Part shown: positions 1 to 9,098 of the stretch, piece after piece
Layout: each line of letters begins with the position of its first letter
Position numbering within the stretch: position 1 is the stretch's first letter
Assembly: GCA_024641855.1 (NCBI GenBank)
Contig: JAHECG010000020.1
Coordinates: forward strand, 1 to 37,317
From: Betaproteobacteria bacterium
GTDB taxonomy: Bacteria; Pseudomonadota; Gammaproteobacteria; Burkholderiales; Thiobacteraceae
DNA: 37,317 bases
Reading direction: 5' to 3'
Notes under the pieces: model-generated
The model's input: the letters and a program-made list of their open reading frames with translations, nothing else
Databases searched by the model: none
What the model was told of the DNA's origin: nothing
Made by a program: the position numbers and the translations under genes

Positions 1-77
1 CGTGAATAAATCTTACCAATGACATTCTTGGCCACGGCGTCCGGTTTGATGATGGACAAGGTACGTTCTACAGCCAT
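1..77 (-). CDS. ndk: Nucleoside diphosphate kinase, N-terminal fragment (runs off the left edge)
   Basis: Only the first 25 codons or so are in the window. They read [18 protein letters not shown], followed by VIGKIYS, which is the standard Ndk amino terminus with the beta-strand and the IKPDAV segment. Ndk transfers the gamma-phosphate between nucleoside triphosphates and diphosphates in the cytoplasm through a phosphohistidine, but that histidine lies outside the window. The ATG is at 75-77 on the minus strand and follows a purine-rich GGGAGTAGAAGAA. The gene diverges from the SPOR-domain gene. The roughly 190 bases between them hold one small inverted repeat (CGTAGC/GCTACG, 201-221) and nothing else I can assign. 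Confidence 0.93.
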   Translation of the reverse strand, partial: MAVERTLSIIKPDAVAKNVIGKIYS

Positions 78-271
78 TTCTTCTACTCCCTCTTTCATAA
101 GTTCAGAATAAACATAAAGTTATAACTATACCCGCTTACCCCTTGGAAATAAATGAGCTAACCAATAATTCATTAGCCAGTTTGTCAGTACTAGACCCAG
201 CGTAGCCTGTTGATCGCTACGGGAAAATGCTACCATCCTTGTAAAAATCAATTCCACAAGGGAGAGTAGGC

Positions 272-961
272 ATGGCTGAAGCAGTGCTGGAAAACAATGA
301 GATTAAGCAACGTGCCGTGCGACGCTTAATAATTGCCGTCGTTTTGGTCTTGGTTGCAGTGGGGATTCTGACTTACTTAAGTTACTACAAACCAGCGAAG
401 GTTGTGACAAAGCCAACGCCTGAGATTCTACCTCCCCCGCCGCCGCCTATCGTCACAGGCCCAGAACCCGAACAAATACAGCCGGCACAACCGGGTCAGG
501 TGCTTCCTGAAATCCCTCCGCTACCGGTACCGACAGCGCCACCTGTTGCTCCAGAATCAACGACGTTGCCGCCACCGCCACCGCCGAGTGTAACGAATAA
601 GCCGGCGATAAAACCCGGCCCTGGCCCGAAAAAATCTACCCCTCTCCCTGAGCAAAAACCTTTGGTACCCGCTCAAAATACCCAAACGCCAGCCCCCCCT
701 CAGTCCGCTGCGGCTACTGTGCCACCGACGCCGACTCCTAAGCCGAGCGTTGTACCAGCAGTGAATTATGTCGTGCAATTTGGTGTTTTCGGTAAATATG
801 AAAATGCATTGCAATTGGCACAAAAACTGAAACAAGCCGGAATTGAAACTCAGGTGGAAACACGCGTACAACTACCCGCTTTTAAAACGAAGGCAGAAGC
901 AGAAGCAGCATTAGCCAAAATGCGCGAAAAAGGGATTACGGCGACGATTGTAGCGCATTGA
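272..961 (+). CDS. Membrane-anchored, proline-rich SPOR-domain protein
   Basis: This 229-residue protein has a short cytoplasmic amino end, one transmembrane helix (about residues 19-41, LIIAVVLVLVAVGILTYL), a long linker rich in Pro/Ala (about 45-165, with runs of five or six prolines) and a C-terminal SPOR-like domain (about 165-229, starting YVVQFGVFGKYENAL). The layout matches type II inner-membrane proteins in which SPOR binds glycan strands stripped of stem peptides at the septum (FtsN, DedD and relatives). The SPOR domain here looks short. The start is supported by GGGAGAG eight bases upstream of the ATG. It stands alone, converges with dctM, and the two ends share a weak inverted repeat GCAAG/CTTGC (964-983). 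I infer a cell-envelope or division role; the exact orthologue is unclear. Confidence 0.8.
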   Translation: MAEAVLENNEIKQRAVRRLIIAVVLVLVAVGILTYLSYYKPAKVVTKPTPEILPPPPPPIVTGPEPEQIQPAQPGQVLPEIPPLPVPTAPPVAPESTTLPPPPPPSVTNKPAIKPGPGPKKSTPLPEQKPLVPAQNTQTPAPPQSAAATVPPTPTPKPSVVPAVNYVVQFGVFGKYENALQLAQKLKQAGIETQVETRVQLPAFKTKAEAEAALAKMREKGITATIVAH

Positions 962-975
962 TTGCAAGCGACGTG

Positions 976-2274
976 TTACTTGCTGATCCCATATAAAAGA
1001 TTGGGGAGCCAGAGTGAAATCTGCGGCACATAGGTGACCAATAACAATACTGCCGTCACCACAAACATCCATGGGGCGGCGGCTTTAGTGACATCGGTCA
1101 ACCCCATTTTTGCTAAGCCGCTCGCCACATATAAATTCAAACCTACTGGCGGCGTAATCATGCCGAGTTCCATGTTGATCGTCATGATAATACCGAGGTG
1201 AATCGGGTCGATTCCTAAGCTTTTGGCCACCGGCAAAAATAACGGCGCGAGAATTAGGATAATCGATGTCGGTTCCATGAAGTCGCCGGCAAAAAACAGC
1301 AAGATATTGACGAATAATAGAAACATCCATGGCGAGAGCCCCTGCTCGATAATCCATTGCGCCAGATGTTGTGGTATGTTTTCTGAAGTCAGTAAGAACG
1401 AAAATAAAATCGCGTTAGTGATGATGTACAGCAGCATGGCGCTCATATTGGCTGCTTGCAGTAAGACCTTGGGTACCGCTTTCAGCGGCATTTCCTTGTA
1501 AACGAATACCGCGACAATAAAAGCATAAACAGCACTGACTGCTGCGGCCTCAGTAGGCGTAAACAAACCGCCATAGATTCCGCCGATCACCAATACCACT
1601 AAGAATAAACCCCAGGCCGATTCACGAAATGCCTTCCACACTTCATGCAGGCTGGCGCGCGGCATGGTGGGAAATTTTTTATGCCGCGCGACAAAATACG
1701 TCACAGCTAATAAAGCCAGCGCCATGAGCACACCAGGTACAAGCCCAGCAATGAACAGTCTGCCGATGCTCTCAGAAGTCGAAACACCATAGATCACCAT
1801 CACAATCGAAGGTGGGATCAAGATACCCAAGCCGCCGGAGGTGGAAATGACGCCTACCGAGAATTTTTTGGTATAGCCCTGCTGGATCATGGCGGGCAGC
1901 ATGATGGTGCCGATCGCCACCACCGTTGCCGGACTGGAGCCGGAAATCGCGGCAAAGAAGGCACATGAAAGGACTGCCGCCATGGCGAGTCCACCATGCA
2001 TCCAACCCACCAACGTCGTTGCAAAGTGGACGATGCGTCGGGCTACGCCGCCACTGGAGAGAAACGTGCCGGACAATACAAAGAATGGAATGGCCATGAT
2101 CGAAAAATTATCAAGGCCGGTAAAAAGCTTTTGTGAAATGATTGAAATCGTCTCAAGCGAAAGCGATGAGGCGGTCGCGAGAAACACCAGAACCGTCATC
2201 CCCAGCGCGATGGAGATTGGCGTGCCCGTCAGCAGCAGTAGAAATAACACGCCGAAAATAATGTAGCCGCTCAT
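976..2274 (-). CDS. dctM: TRAP transporter large permease, DctM family
   Basis: At 432 residues this has the usual DctM length and is hydrophobic throughout, with about 12 predicted membrane helices. Recognisable family stretches are near LLLTGTPISIALGM (amino end), SSPATVVAIGTIMLP (about 115-130) and the C-terminal MITPPVGLNLYVASG. DctM is the large membrane subunit of the sodium-driven TRAP family and carries the substrate received from the periplasmic DctP protein. The ATG overlaps the stop of dctQ by four bases (ATGA, 2271-2274), so the two are translationally coupled. It is the last gene of dctPQM. The substrate cannot be read from the sequence; C4-dicarboxylates or other organic acids are the usual ones. 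Confidence 0.93.
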   Translation of the reverse strand: MSGYIIFGVLFLLLLTGTPISIALGMTVLVFLATASSLSLETISIISQKLFTGLDNFSIMAIPFFVLSGTFLSSGGVARRIVHFATTLVGWMHGGLAMAAVLSCAFFAAISGSSPATVVAIGTIMLPAMIQQGYTKKFSVGVISTSGGLGILIPPSIVMVIYGVSTSESIGRLFIAGLVPGVLMALALLAVTYFVARHKKFPTMPRASLHEVWKAFRESAWGLFLVVLVIGGIYGGLFTPTEAAAVSAVYAFIVAVFVYKEMPLKAVPKVLLQAANMSAMLLYIITNAILFSFLLTSENIPQHLAQWIIEQGLSPWMFLLFVNILLFFAGDFMEPTSIILILAPLFLPVAKSLGIDPIHLGIIMTINMELGMITPPVGLNLYVASGLAKMGLTDVTKAAAPWMFVVTAVLLLVTYVPQISLWLPNLLYGISK

Positions 2275-2807
2275 GATGTGGCGACCTCATCTTGATAATG
2301 ATGAGATGGCAATTTTCCGCTGCGCCGATATTGCTGGATCACTTGCAGAAAGCGATAGCACATGAGCGAGGAACCAAGAGGGACAGCTAAATAAACGATC
2401 CACATCGGCATGCCCAGATCGGGCGAAACTGAACCAGCCGCCTTAATAAAGAGGACAAAGCGTAGGCCCAGCACCGCAACAACAAACGTGAAGAAGGCGC
2501 CCAAAGACAAACCCAGAATCACAAAGAATCGTTGCTTGCCTGGGGCTAATTTGCGAACCAACACATCTACACCGACGTGAATGCCGGTACGCACGCCATA
2601 TGCCGCACCGAATTTGGCCATCCAGATAAAAAGATAGATGCAGAGTTCTTGCGCCCAATTGAAACTAATATCTTTCAAATAAGGCCACAGCCAAGAAATA
2701 CCGAGTGCATAGCGGTGCAGCACCGCGATAAAAATAACGCTCGTGGCCAAGGCCATAAACCCAGCGACCAGCCATTCTTCAAGATGATCAAGAATACGAT
2801 TGATCAT
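2271..2807 (-). CDS. dctQ: TRAP transporter small permease, DctQ family
   Basis: This 178-residue protein has four predicted membrane helices, as expected for DctQ. They lie at about residues 15-35, 50-70, 92-115 and 130-150. The segment INRILDHLEEWLVAGFMAL followed by WAQELCIYLFIWMAKFGAAY is typical of the family. DctQ is the small subunit that pairs with DctM; the two together form the transport unit recruited by the substrate-loaded binding protein. The gene lies 18 bases downstream of dctP and overlaps dctM by four bases, so the three genes form one operon. The function of the pair is secure from order and topology, but the transported compound is not determined. Confidence 0.92.
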   Translation of the reverse strand: MINRILDHLEEWLVAGFMALATSVIFIAVLHRYALGISWLWPYLKDISFNWAQELCIYLFIWMAKFGAAYGVRTGIHVGVDVLVRKLAPGKQRFFVILGLSLGAFFTFVVAVLGLRFVLFIKAAGSVSPDLGMPMWIVYLAVPLGSSLMCYRFLQVIQQYRRSGKLPSHHYQDEVATS

Positions 2808-2825
2808 TGCGGATTTATTCTATGC

Positions 2826-3842
2826 TTATTTTTTATTCGTTTTTTCTTGTTCCACCTGCGCCGCAACGTTATAAATTGCGTGGATCAAATCCTGACTGAT
2901 TACGCTTTCAAACTCTTTGTGCACCGGCAAGAGAACCTTATGCCAAGTCAGCCGTTCTTGGAGTGGTAGGACGTAGATTTCGGTGGTGCCGGCTGCACGC
3001 ACTTTGGCCAACGCTTCATCGTTTTCCTTTTGCGCGATATCTCGTTCAAAAGCGGTGGCTTCCTGCATGGCTTTTTCCAGACTAGTGCGTAGGTCGCTTG
3101 GCAAGCCGTCCCAGAATTTCTTATTGGCGATAACCGCATAGCCGAGATAGCCATGATCGGAAATCGTTAAATGTTTTTGTACCTCGTGCATTTTTTGTGT
3201 ATACAAATTCGACATTGGATTCTCGGTGCCATCTACAACACCTTGTTGTAATGCGGTATAAACTTCGGAGAATGCCATTACTTGTGGGCTTGCGCCCAGG
3301 GCACGCATTTGCGCATCAAGTACTTTAGATGACTGAATGCGCATCTTCAGGCCTTTAAAGTCTTCTACGTTGCGTAGGGGTTTATTGGCGCTCATTTGCT
3401 TAAAGCCATTATCCCAAAATGCTAGACCGACAATCTCTTTAGCCGCGAGTTTGGCAAATAACTTCTTACCGATATCCCCATCCATTACGCGATATAGCGA
3501 TTCTTTGTTGGGGAAAATATAGGGTAAGTCGAAGACTTCAAAAGCACGCACACCGAGCGGTCCGAATTTCGACAGGGAAGGCGCGAGCATTTGTACCGCG
3601 CCTAATTGCAACGCTTCCATTTCTTCGCGGTCTTTGTATAACTGGCTGTTAGGGTAAAGTTCGACCTTTACACGGCCCTTGGTATATAACTCGGCTAGCT
3701 CTTTGAACTTCTGCGCCGCTTTGCCTTTCGGGGTATTCGGTGCGACGACATGGCTAAACTTGATCACAATCGTGTCGGCAGCAAAAGCCGCACTGGATAC
3801 CGCTAACGTCACAATGGCGAAAAAAATAGGAATCCGTTTCAT
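2826..3842 (-). CDS. dctP: TRAP transporter periplasmic substrate-binding protein, DctP family
   Basis: The 338-residue product begins with a Sec signal peptide (MKRIPIFFAIVTLAVSSAAF, cleavage probably after AFA-A at about residue 21). The mature part has the DctP fold markers: KFSHVVAPNTPKGKAA near the amino end, the central GLKMRIQSSKV with the conserved substrate-carboxylate arginine, and the segment VYTALQQGVVDGTENP. It would bind an organic acid in the periplasm and deliver it to DctQM. The start is preceded by AAGGGGGGGCAC. A TATAGT hexamer lies upstream in the 48-base gap behind tilS, so a separate promoter is possible but weakly supported. Sequence resemblance suggests C4-dicarboxylates, without proof. 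Confidence 0.92.
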   Translation of the reverse strand: MKRIPIFFAIVTLAVSSAAFAADTIVIKFSHVVAPNTPKGKAAQKFKELAELYTKGRVKVELYPNSQLYKDREEMEALQLGAVQMLAPSLSKFGPLGVRAFEVFDLPYIFPNKESLYRVMDGDIGKKLFAKLAAKEIVGLAFWDNGFKQMSANKPLRNVEDFKGLKMRIQSSKVLDAQMRALGASPQVMAFSEVYTALQQGVVDGTENPMSNLYTQKMHEVQKHLTISDHGYLGYAVIANKKFWDGLPSDLRTSLEKAMQEATAFERDIAQKENDEALAKVRAAGTTEIYVLPLQERLTWHKVLLPVHKEFESVISQDLIHAIYNVAAQVEQEKTNKK

Positions 3843-3890
3843 GTGCCCCCCCTTATTGTTGTGTGCCTAAGTTAGAACACTATACCCAGT

Positions 3891-5231
3891 TTAAACGCGT
3901 GCCCAGAAAATTTTCAAAGCAGGTTCACCGGGGTCTGCTTGGAAGCTGCAATCAATACCAATTCCCGGCACGGCGACTAGTTCATCCGCGCAATAAATTA
4001 AGGGCAAGCGTTCCCGTTGCCAAGGTGGAATTGCCGCGTCTTGCAGAAGATGTTTGAGTGTTTTGCGCGGCCGTTGAAAATCAGGCTTAAGTTTTTCGCC
4101 ACCCTGTCTTAGGCGCAATGTAACGTTCGCCTGAGATATTTTTGTTAGGCTCATACCTGAGCCTGATGCCGGCGTAAAAGATAGCTTGCCACCCAATAAT
4201 GGGAGCTTGAGCTCGCGCTCGCCGCTCCAAGTCATTTGCCAATCCGGCGCCGGCGATGGCATATCGAGCTCCACCCAGGCCAGCCCACGATAACGCCGCA
4301 ATATCAAGCCCGCCACTCCCAATGCAACTCGACTATCGGCCCGCGCAGTGAGCAACTGTCGTAACCATTCCTGTAGTCGCTCGGTATCTAGTACGGGTAC
4401 GCCTTGCCTAGCTAGATAGGCGCGAAATAAATTTTTGCCACGAGCCGGCGTGAGCTGCGCGAGGATCGTCAAGTTCAGTTTTCCCGCATGTTCAGCCTGG
4501 GCCAAATCGATCGCTGCGAGATCATCGAGCAAGGCATCGGCGTCTGAAAAATGTTGCGCGGCGCGTGCCAGCGTTTGTCGATAGGCCGGAAAGCGATTTT
4601 CAATCAGCGGCAACACATCATGGCGCAAGAAATTGCGGGTATAAGCCGTATCTTCATTGCTTTCGTCTTCTATCCAGTCCAGCCGATGCTGCGTGGCATA
4701 AGCCATCAAAGTCGCACGTGGCACCTCGATCAAAGGTCGTGCTAGTGCACAACCCACCTCGCGCACTACCGGCATGCCAGCAGCCCCACTGACGCCCGTA
4801 CCACGCAGCAAGTTCAGCATCAACGTCTCAGCTTGATCATCCAAATGATGTGCGAGCAACAATAGATCCGTATCGAGTTTGGCAAAGGCCTGATAGCGGG
4901 CTGAGCGGGCCGTGGCCTCCAAACCAAGCTTGGATCGGCGTGCCACATGAACCTTGCTGACCTGAATCGGCACGCCATGTTTAGCGCATAAGGCAGTACA
5001 AAAATCAGCCCACTGAGCAGCATGGGGACTAATTTGATGGTTGATGTGAATGGCGGAGAGAGCGAATTCCAGACGACTGCGCAATTGCAGCAATAGGTGG
5101 AGCAGAACGACGGAATCGACACCGCCGCTTAAGGCTAGCGTAAAGCGGCGTCCAGACGTGTTTAAAGAAACCAGGCGTTGCCGCAGATACTCAACAAGAT
5201 TACTTGGCGCTAGCTTCTTTGAATTTGCCAT
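3891..5231 (-). CDS. tilS: tRNA(Ile)-lysidine synthase TilS
   Basis: TilS converts cytidine 34 of the CAU anticodon of tRNA-Ile2 to lysidine, using ATP and lysine, so that the tRNA reads AUA and not AUG. The 446-residue protein has the PP-loop signature SGGVDS at residues 35-40 and family segments [19 protein letters not shown] and [20 protein letters not shown] central TilS domain and a C-terminal domain follow, which fits the full-length (E. coli-type) form. The ATG (5229-5231) lies inside the 3' end of accA, a 32-base overlap, and the accA-tilS order is common in beta- and gammaproteobacteria. I see no truncation. Confidence 0.95.
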   Translation of the reverse strand: MANSKKLAPSNLVEYLRQRLVSLNTSGRRFTLALSGGVDSVVLLHLLLQLRSRLEFALSAIHINHQISPHAAQWADFCTALCAKHGVPIQVSKVHVARRSKLGLEATARSARYQAFAKLDTDLLLLAHHLDDQAETLMLNLLRGTGVSGAAGMPVVREVGCALARPLIEVPRATLMAYATQHRLDWIEDESNEDTAYTRNFLRHDVLPLIENRFPAYRQTLARAAQHFSDADALLDDLAAIDLAQAEHAGKLNLTILAQLTPARGKNLFRAYLARQGVPVLDTERLQEWLRQLLTARADSRVALGVAGLILRRYRGLAWVELDMPSPAPDWQMTWSGERELKLPLLGGKLSFTPASGSGMSLTKISQANVTLRLRQGGEKLKPDFQRPRKTLKHLLQDAAIPPWQRERLPLIYCADELVAVPGIGIDCSFQADPGEPALKIFWARV

Positions 5232-6168
5232 AGCCCATCAAGCGCTCGAAGCGCAGCTTGAGCAATTCGTCCAAGGAATATCCTTGCAACGAACGCAAGC
5301 TGTCGGACAAGGCTTTTTTCATGGAGAGCATCATGGATTCAGGGTCGCGGTGCGCGCCACCCAATGGCTCACTAATAATTTTATCCACTAAGCCCATGGC
5401 TTTTAGGCGCGTCGAGGTAATCCCCAAGGTCTCCGCTGCTTCCGGCGCCTTATCCGCTTTTTTCCACAGGATGGATGCACAACCCTCGGGTGAAATGACC
5501 GAGTAAGTTGAATATTGCAGTATCAGGGTCACGTCCCCGACTCCAACGGCCAACGCACCACCAGAGCCACCTTCGCCAATGACGGTACAAACGATTGGCG
5601 TGCGCAGTGCGGACATCAAATACAGGCTGCTCGCAATGGCTTCGGATTGGCCACGTTCTTCGGCATCGATGCCGGGATAAGCGCCCGGCGTATCAATGAA
5701 GGTCATGATCGGGATCGAGAATTTTTCTGCCAGCTTCATCAAGCGTTGCGCTTTGCGATAACCCTCGGGACGCGGCATGCCGAAATTGCGGTAAATCTTT
5801 TCTTTGGTGTCGCGTCCCTTTTGATGGCCGATCACCATCACCGATTGGCCGTTAAAGCGAGCCATTCCGCCCACAATCGCAGGGTCGTCGGCAAAATGGC
5901 GGTCACCATGCAATTCTTCGAAATCGGTGAATAAGGCGCCGAGATAATCGAGCGTATAGGGGCGCTGCGGATGGCGCGATACTTGCGAAATCTGCCACGG
6001 TGACAGCTTGGCGTAGATATCCTTAGTCAGCGTCCCGCTCTTCTTTTGCAAGCGTTCGATCTCTTCTGAGATATCGAGTGCGGAATCATCCTGCACATAG
6101 CGCAATTCTTCAATTTTGGATTCGAGCTCCGCAATCGGTTGCTCGAAGTCGAGGAAAGTGGTTTTCAT
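5200..6168 (-). CDS. accA: Acetyl-CoA carboxylase carboxyltransferase subunit alpha
   Basis: AccA and AccD form the carboxyltransferase that moves the carboxyl group from biotin-BCCP to acetyl-CoA, giving malonyl-CoA for fatty acid synthesis. I start the gene at the ATG at 6166-6168, giving 322 residues beginning [16 protein letters not shown], which matches the usual AccA amino end and length (319 in E. coli). An in-frame ATG nine bases... at 6178-6180 and a TTG at 6193-6195 are alternatives, neither with a better ribosome site. Family segments include [34 protein letters not shown] and the oxyanion-forming [15 protein letters not shown]. Translation overlaps tilS, so both are probably co-transcribed. 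Confidence 0.96.
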   Translation of the reverse strand: MKTTFLDFEQPIAELESKIEELRYVQDDSALDISEEIERLQKKSGTLTKDIYAKLSPWQISQVSRHPQRPYTLDYLGALFTDFEELHGDRHFADDPAIVGGMARFNGQSVMVIGHQKGRDTKEKIYRNFGMPRPEGYRKAQRLMKLAEKFSIPIMTFIDTPGAYPGIDAEERGQSEAIASSLYLMSALRTPIVCTVIGEGGSGGALAVGVGDVTLILQYSTYSVISPEGCASILWKKADKAPEAAETLGITSTRLKAMGLVDKIISEPLGGAHRDPESMMLSMKKALSDSLRSLQGYSLDELLKLRFERLMGYGKFKEASAK

Positions 6169-6246
6169 CCCGGTTTCCATGTCCCTGTTCGTCAATGTTT
6201 ACGTATAAAAAACGCGCCAATCATACCTTAAATGCAGGTAAACCGG

Positions 6247-7926
6247 CTAATACCATGCCAAACCACTGCCCATGCCGCGTGGATCGCTGGCGGCAAATGC
6301 CTTGCCGCTGCTGCGCTCAATCCACACCGCTTGCATATTGCCCCATTTGCGCTCGTTGACGCGTATTACGTGCCCGGTCAATTGCAATTCATCCAACACT
6401 TCGCTAGGAAAGCTGTCTGGTTCGACCTCAAGACGATCCGGTAAATATTGATGATGATATCTAGGTGCATTAACCAATGCTTGGAGATCGACCTTGGTCT
6501 GCGCTTGATAATCTAAGATCGCTAGTAACACCATGCTGATAATGCGTGAGCCACCGGGCGCTCCAAGAATCAGCGTACCACGCCGATCTTCGACAAATGT
6601 TGGACTCATACTGGAAAGTGGGCGTTTCCCAGGCGCAATACGGTTTGGCTCGCTATGCACCAGACTATAGGCATTCATCCCGTGTTCAGCGACTGCAAAA
6701 TCATCCATTTCATTGTTAAGCAGTACCCCGGTATTACCGGCCACAAAACCTGAGCCAAAAAAAGTATTGATGCTCAAAGTCGCGGCGACACGATTGCCTT
6801 GTCGATCCACAATTGAAAAATGCGTGGTGTGATTGCCCTGCGTAACTTCTGGAGCCGCGGCCAAATTTGCGCTGGGCGTCGCATTGGCGGGATCAATGCT
6901 GGCAGCACGCATATTCGCATATGTTGTGCTCATTAAACGCTGAATCGGCATGCGGACAAAATCCGGATCGCCCATATAGCGCGCCCGATCGTGGTAAGCA
7001 CGGCGTAAAGCCTCTGCAACTAAATGCATACGGTGTGCAGGCTTAAGTGGATTCAAATCGTAACGCGCAAGAATATGCAAAGCTTCCGCCAGCGTCAGCC
7101 CACCTGCAGAAGGTGGCGCAGCGCTCACGATACGCATGCCGCGATAATCGAAAACAATCGGTTTACGTTCAACGATACGATAGCGTGCCAAGTCAGCCGT
7201 TTGCCAAAGGCCACCGCCGTTATTCACCGCTGCCACCATTTCCTTTGCGACTGCGCCACGATAAAAACCGCTAGCACCCTTTTGCGCCAGAGTGCGCAAG
7301 GTCTTGGCCAAATTCGTTTGAACAACCAAGGTATCGACTTCCGGCACGGCTTGGTGATGCAAGAATTGTGCAGCGGCTTCCGCTTGTTTTTGTAAAAGCG
7401 TTAAACGCGATTGCACCAAGGCGCGATAACGTGCATCAGCCGGAAATCCTTGTTGTGCTAAATGAATAGCCGGTGCGAGACTTCGGGATAAAGGTAACTG
7501 GCCATAGCGTTTTGCGAGATGTGCCAACCCTGCGGGTATCCCAGGAATGCCCGCTGCCAATGGGCCCTCTAAGGAAGCTAATGGCAAAAGTTGTCCGGTT
7601 GCGTTGCGGTAGCTATTCGACGTTAATTTCAATGGCGCACGCTCACGAGCGTCGATCATGACTTGTTTGCCATCGCGTGCACGATGCAATAAAAAGAATC
7701 CCCCGCCCCCCAAGCCGGAGCTATAAGGCTCCACTACCGCTAATGTTGCCGCAACTGCGATGGCCGCATCAAAAGCATTACCACCTTGCTCAAGAATCGA
7801 TTTTCCGGCGGCAGTCGCTAGTGGATGTGCGCTGGCAATTGCGGTGTTGGCAAGTGGCGTTTGGGCATAGACACTGGCACAAAAGCAAAAAAAGAAAGCG
7901 GATGAAATACGAAAAAAAAGTTGCAT
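6247..7926 (-). CDS. ggt: Periplasmic gamma-glutamyltransferase
   Basis: This 559-residue protein has a signal peptide (MQLFFRISSAFFFCFCASVY, cleavage about residue 21) and the full Ggt fold. The proenzyme cuts itself before the catalytic threonine, here Thr367 in HTTHFSIVD, to give large and small subunits. The small subunit carries the substrate-binding SSMSPTFV and the oxyanion GAPGGSRI segments. The enzyme transfers or hydrolyses the gamma-glutamyl group of glutathione and related peptides in the periplasm, so it could recover cysteinylglycine, or in a sulfur oxidiser handle glutathione that has left the cell; the latter is inference. It is followed closely upstream (18 bases) by the small exported protein at 7945-8436. 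No key residue appears to be missing. Confidence 0.94.
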   Translation of the reverse strand: MQLFFRISSAFFFCFCASVYAQTPLANTAIASAHPLATAAGKSILEQGGNAFDAAIAVAATLAVVEPYSSGLGGGGFFLLHRARDGKQVMIDARERAPLKLTSNSYRNATGQLLPLASLEGPLAAGIPGIPAGLAHLAKRYGQLPLSRSLAPAIHLAQQGFPADARYRALVQSRLTLLQKQAEAAAQFLHHQAVPEVDTLVVQTNLAKTLRTLAQKGASGFYRGAVAKEMVAAVNNGGGLWQTADLARYRIVERKPIVFDYRGMRIVSAAPPSAGGLTLAEALHILARYDLNPLKPAHRMHLVAEALRRAYHDRARYMGDPDFVRMPIQRLMSTTYANMRAASIDPANATPSANLAAAPEVTQGNHTTHFSIVDRQGNRVAATLSINTFFGSGFVAGNTGVLLNNEMDDFAVAEHGMNAYSLVHSEPNRIAPGKRPLSSMSPTFVEDRRGTLILGAPGGSRIISMVLLAILDYQAQTKVDLQALVNAPRYHHQYLPDRLEVEPDSFPSEVLDELQLTGHVIRVNERKWGNMQAVWIERSSGKAFAASDPRGMGSGLAWY

Positions 7927-7944
7927 TGAAAATGTTACGCGAAG

Positions 7945-8436
7945 TTAGCGTGGTGTCTGCCAACAATTATTTGGCACGTCGAATTGCAATAAGAGCTGTT
8001 CAACGGGTAGGGTCTCGCTATATTTCACCCCGAGAATATCCAAGCCGCTACGCCAGTAGAAGGCTAATTCATTTTTGTCACCAATGCTGGTCACGCTTGA
8101 TCGCGCATTCACCTTAAAGGGTTGGCCGTATTTCGTAATATAGCTATGCAATGCAATCGTAGTATTTCTCATGGATGGTGCCATGTCTTGTTGTAATCCA
8201 GCTAATTTGTCGTTGCAGAAATCGAATGCGAATTGCCGGTTGCTGCCCTTTTCCGGTTGATCGTAGGCAATGAGCGTTTTTTCCGAGAATTCTTGCACGC
8301 GATCGAATGCGTAGGATTTAAGCGCTTCCCGGACTTGTGCTTTAGTCATGCCGCTCTTAAAGACGTCCACTTCAAAGGCGTGACTTGGCAAAGCAAAAGT
8401 CAGCAGTCCCCAAAATGCTATTGATAGATGTCGCAT
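7945..8436 (-). CDS. Small exported protein of unknown function
   Basis: I do not recognise a family in this 163-residue protein. It has a Sec signal peptide (MRHLSIAFWGLLTFALPSHA, cleavage before FEVDVF). The mature part opens with SGMTKAQVREALKSY, which resembles the helix after the first strand in SmpA/BamE-like or other small periplasmic domains; the match is too weak for a call. Two cysteines (FDFCNDK and NNCWQTPR) could form a disulfide in the periplasm. The ATG (8434-8436) lies inside the end of the upstream gene, which it overlaps by 19 bases, so the two are probably co-expressed, with ggt following 18 bases later. Confidence 0.75.
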   Translation of the reverse strand: MRHLSIAFWGLLTFALPSHAFEVDVFKSGMTKAQVREALKSYAFDRVQEFSEKTLIAYDQPEKGSNRQFAFDFCNDKLAGLQQDMAPSMRNTTIALHSYITKYGQPFKVNARSSVTSIGDKNELAFYWRSGLDILGVKYSETLPVEQLLLQFDVPNNCWQTPR

Positions 8437-8981
8437 GGAAAAATTTCGGTAATCATGATGGCGGGTTGTTGTTGTATCACTATGCGGTACGTGCGATAAA
8501 TCATTGCTCCGGTTGCATCGCTTTGGCCAATATCCAAAATTTCACGATAGGTTTCTAAGCCGCGTTCGCGCAATAATTCACCGATTCCGATGCGTCCCTG
8601 TTGCAGGTCTTCTCGCAAATGCGTTGGTAGCGCTTCTAATTTAATTAGCGAATGTGCGGATGCAAATTCACGTTTCGATTCCATGCCGCGCAAGCGCACT
8701 CGGCGCTCCAATACCGTGGCGCCTACCGGTAAATCCAGGGCGGGTTCAGCGTGGGTTAACTGCACTGGGGCTTGGCCAAGATTTTCCACCTCAATTTGCT
8801 CCCAAAAAAACGCTTCCAGACTTTTGGTGACGGTACCATCGGCGACCAGCAAGGTGCGCAAAAATGGTGGGAGACGTTCCATATGGAAGCGCTCATTTTT
8901 GCGATTCGTAATGATGCCGCCGGGCACATAGCCGCGACTCTTAAAATAAGGTTGCATGGGTTTTGGTGCCGCATTGGGCAT
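8418..8981 (-). CDS. Chorismate lyase-like (UbiC/DUF98 family) protein
   Basis: The protein has about 187 residues from the ATG at 8979-8981; an in-frame TTG lies nine bases earlier and an ATG (8955-8957) slightly later, and none has a clear ribosome site. The segment LPPFLRTLLVADGTVTKSLE followed by a glutamate-containing strand, then a charged VLERRVRLRGMES strand and a C-terminal GELLRERGLETYREI helix, resembles the chorismate pyruvate-lyase/UTRA-like fold, in particular the DUF98 group. UbiC makes 4-hydroxybenzoate for ubiquinone, but DUF98 members are not all proven lyases. It diverges from msrA. I am fairly sure of the fold and unsure of the reaction. Confidence 0.6.
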   Translation of the reverse strand: MPNAAPKPMQPYFKSRGYVPGGIITNRKNERFHMERLPPFLRTLLVADGTVTKSLEAFFWEQIEVENLGQAPVQLTHAEPALDLPVGATVLERRVRLRGMESKREFASAHSLIKLEALPTHLREDLQQGRIGIGELLRERGLETYREILDIGQSDATGAMIYRTYRIVIQQQPAIMITEIFPCDIYQ

Positions 8982-9014
8982 AAAAATCAAGGCTGGTTTA
9001 GGGATGCTCCATAG

Positions 9015-9042
9015 TACTGGCCTTTGCTTGGCTTGGCCAGTA
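9015..9042. repeat. Inverted repeat in the lyase-like/msrA divergent promoter region
   Basis: TACTGGCC (9015-9022) is a perfect inverted match to GGCCAGTA (9035-9042) with 12 bases between. It lies between two divergently transcribed genes, so it cannot be a terminator for either. An operator for a dimeric regulator is the simplest reading; no regulator can be named. Confidence 0.5.
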
Positions 9043-9098
9043 TGTGACAGGGCCGCCTTATCAGCACTAAAATAGTATTTTCATCGAGGATGAACGGC

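Noticed and set aside
5229-5231. Splitting accA and tilS because of their overlap
   Set aside because: The 32-base overlap is real: both reading frames carry complete family features across it.
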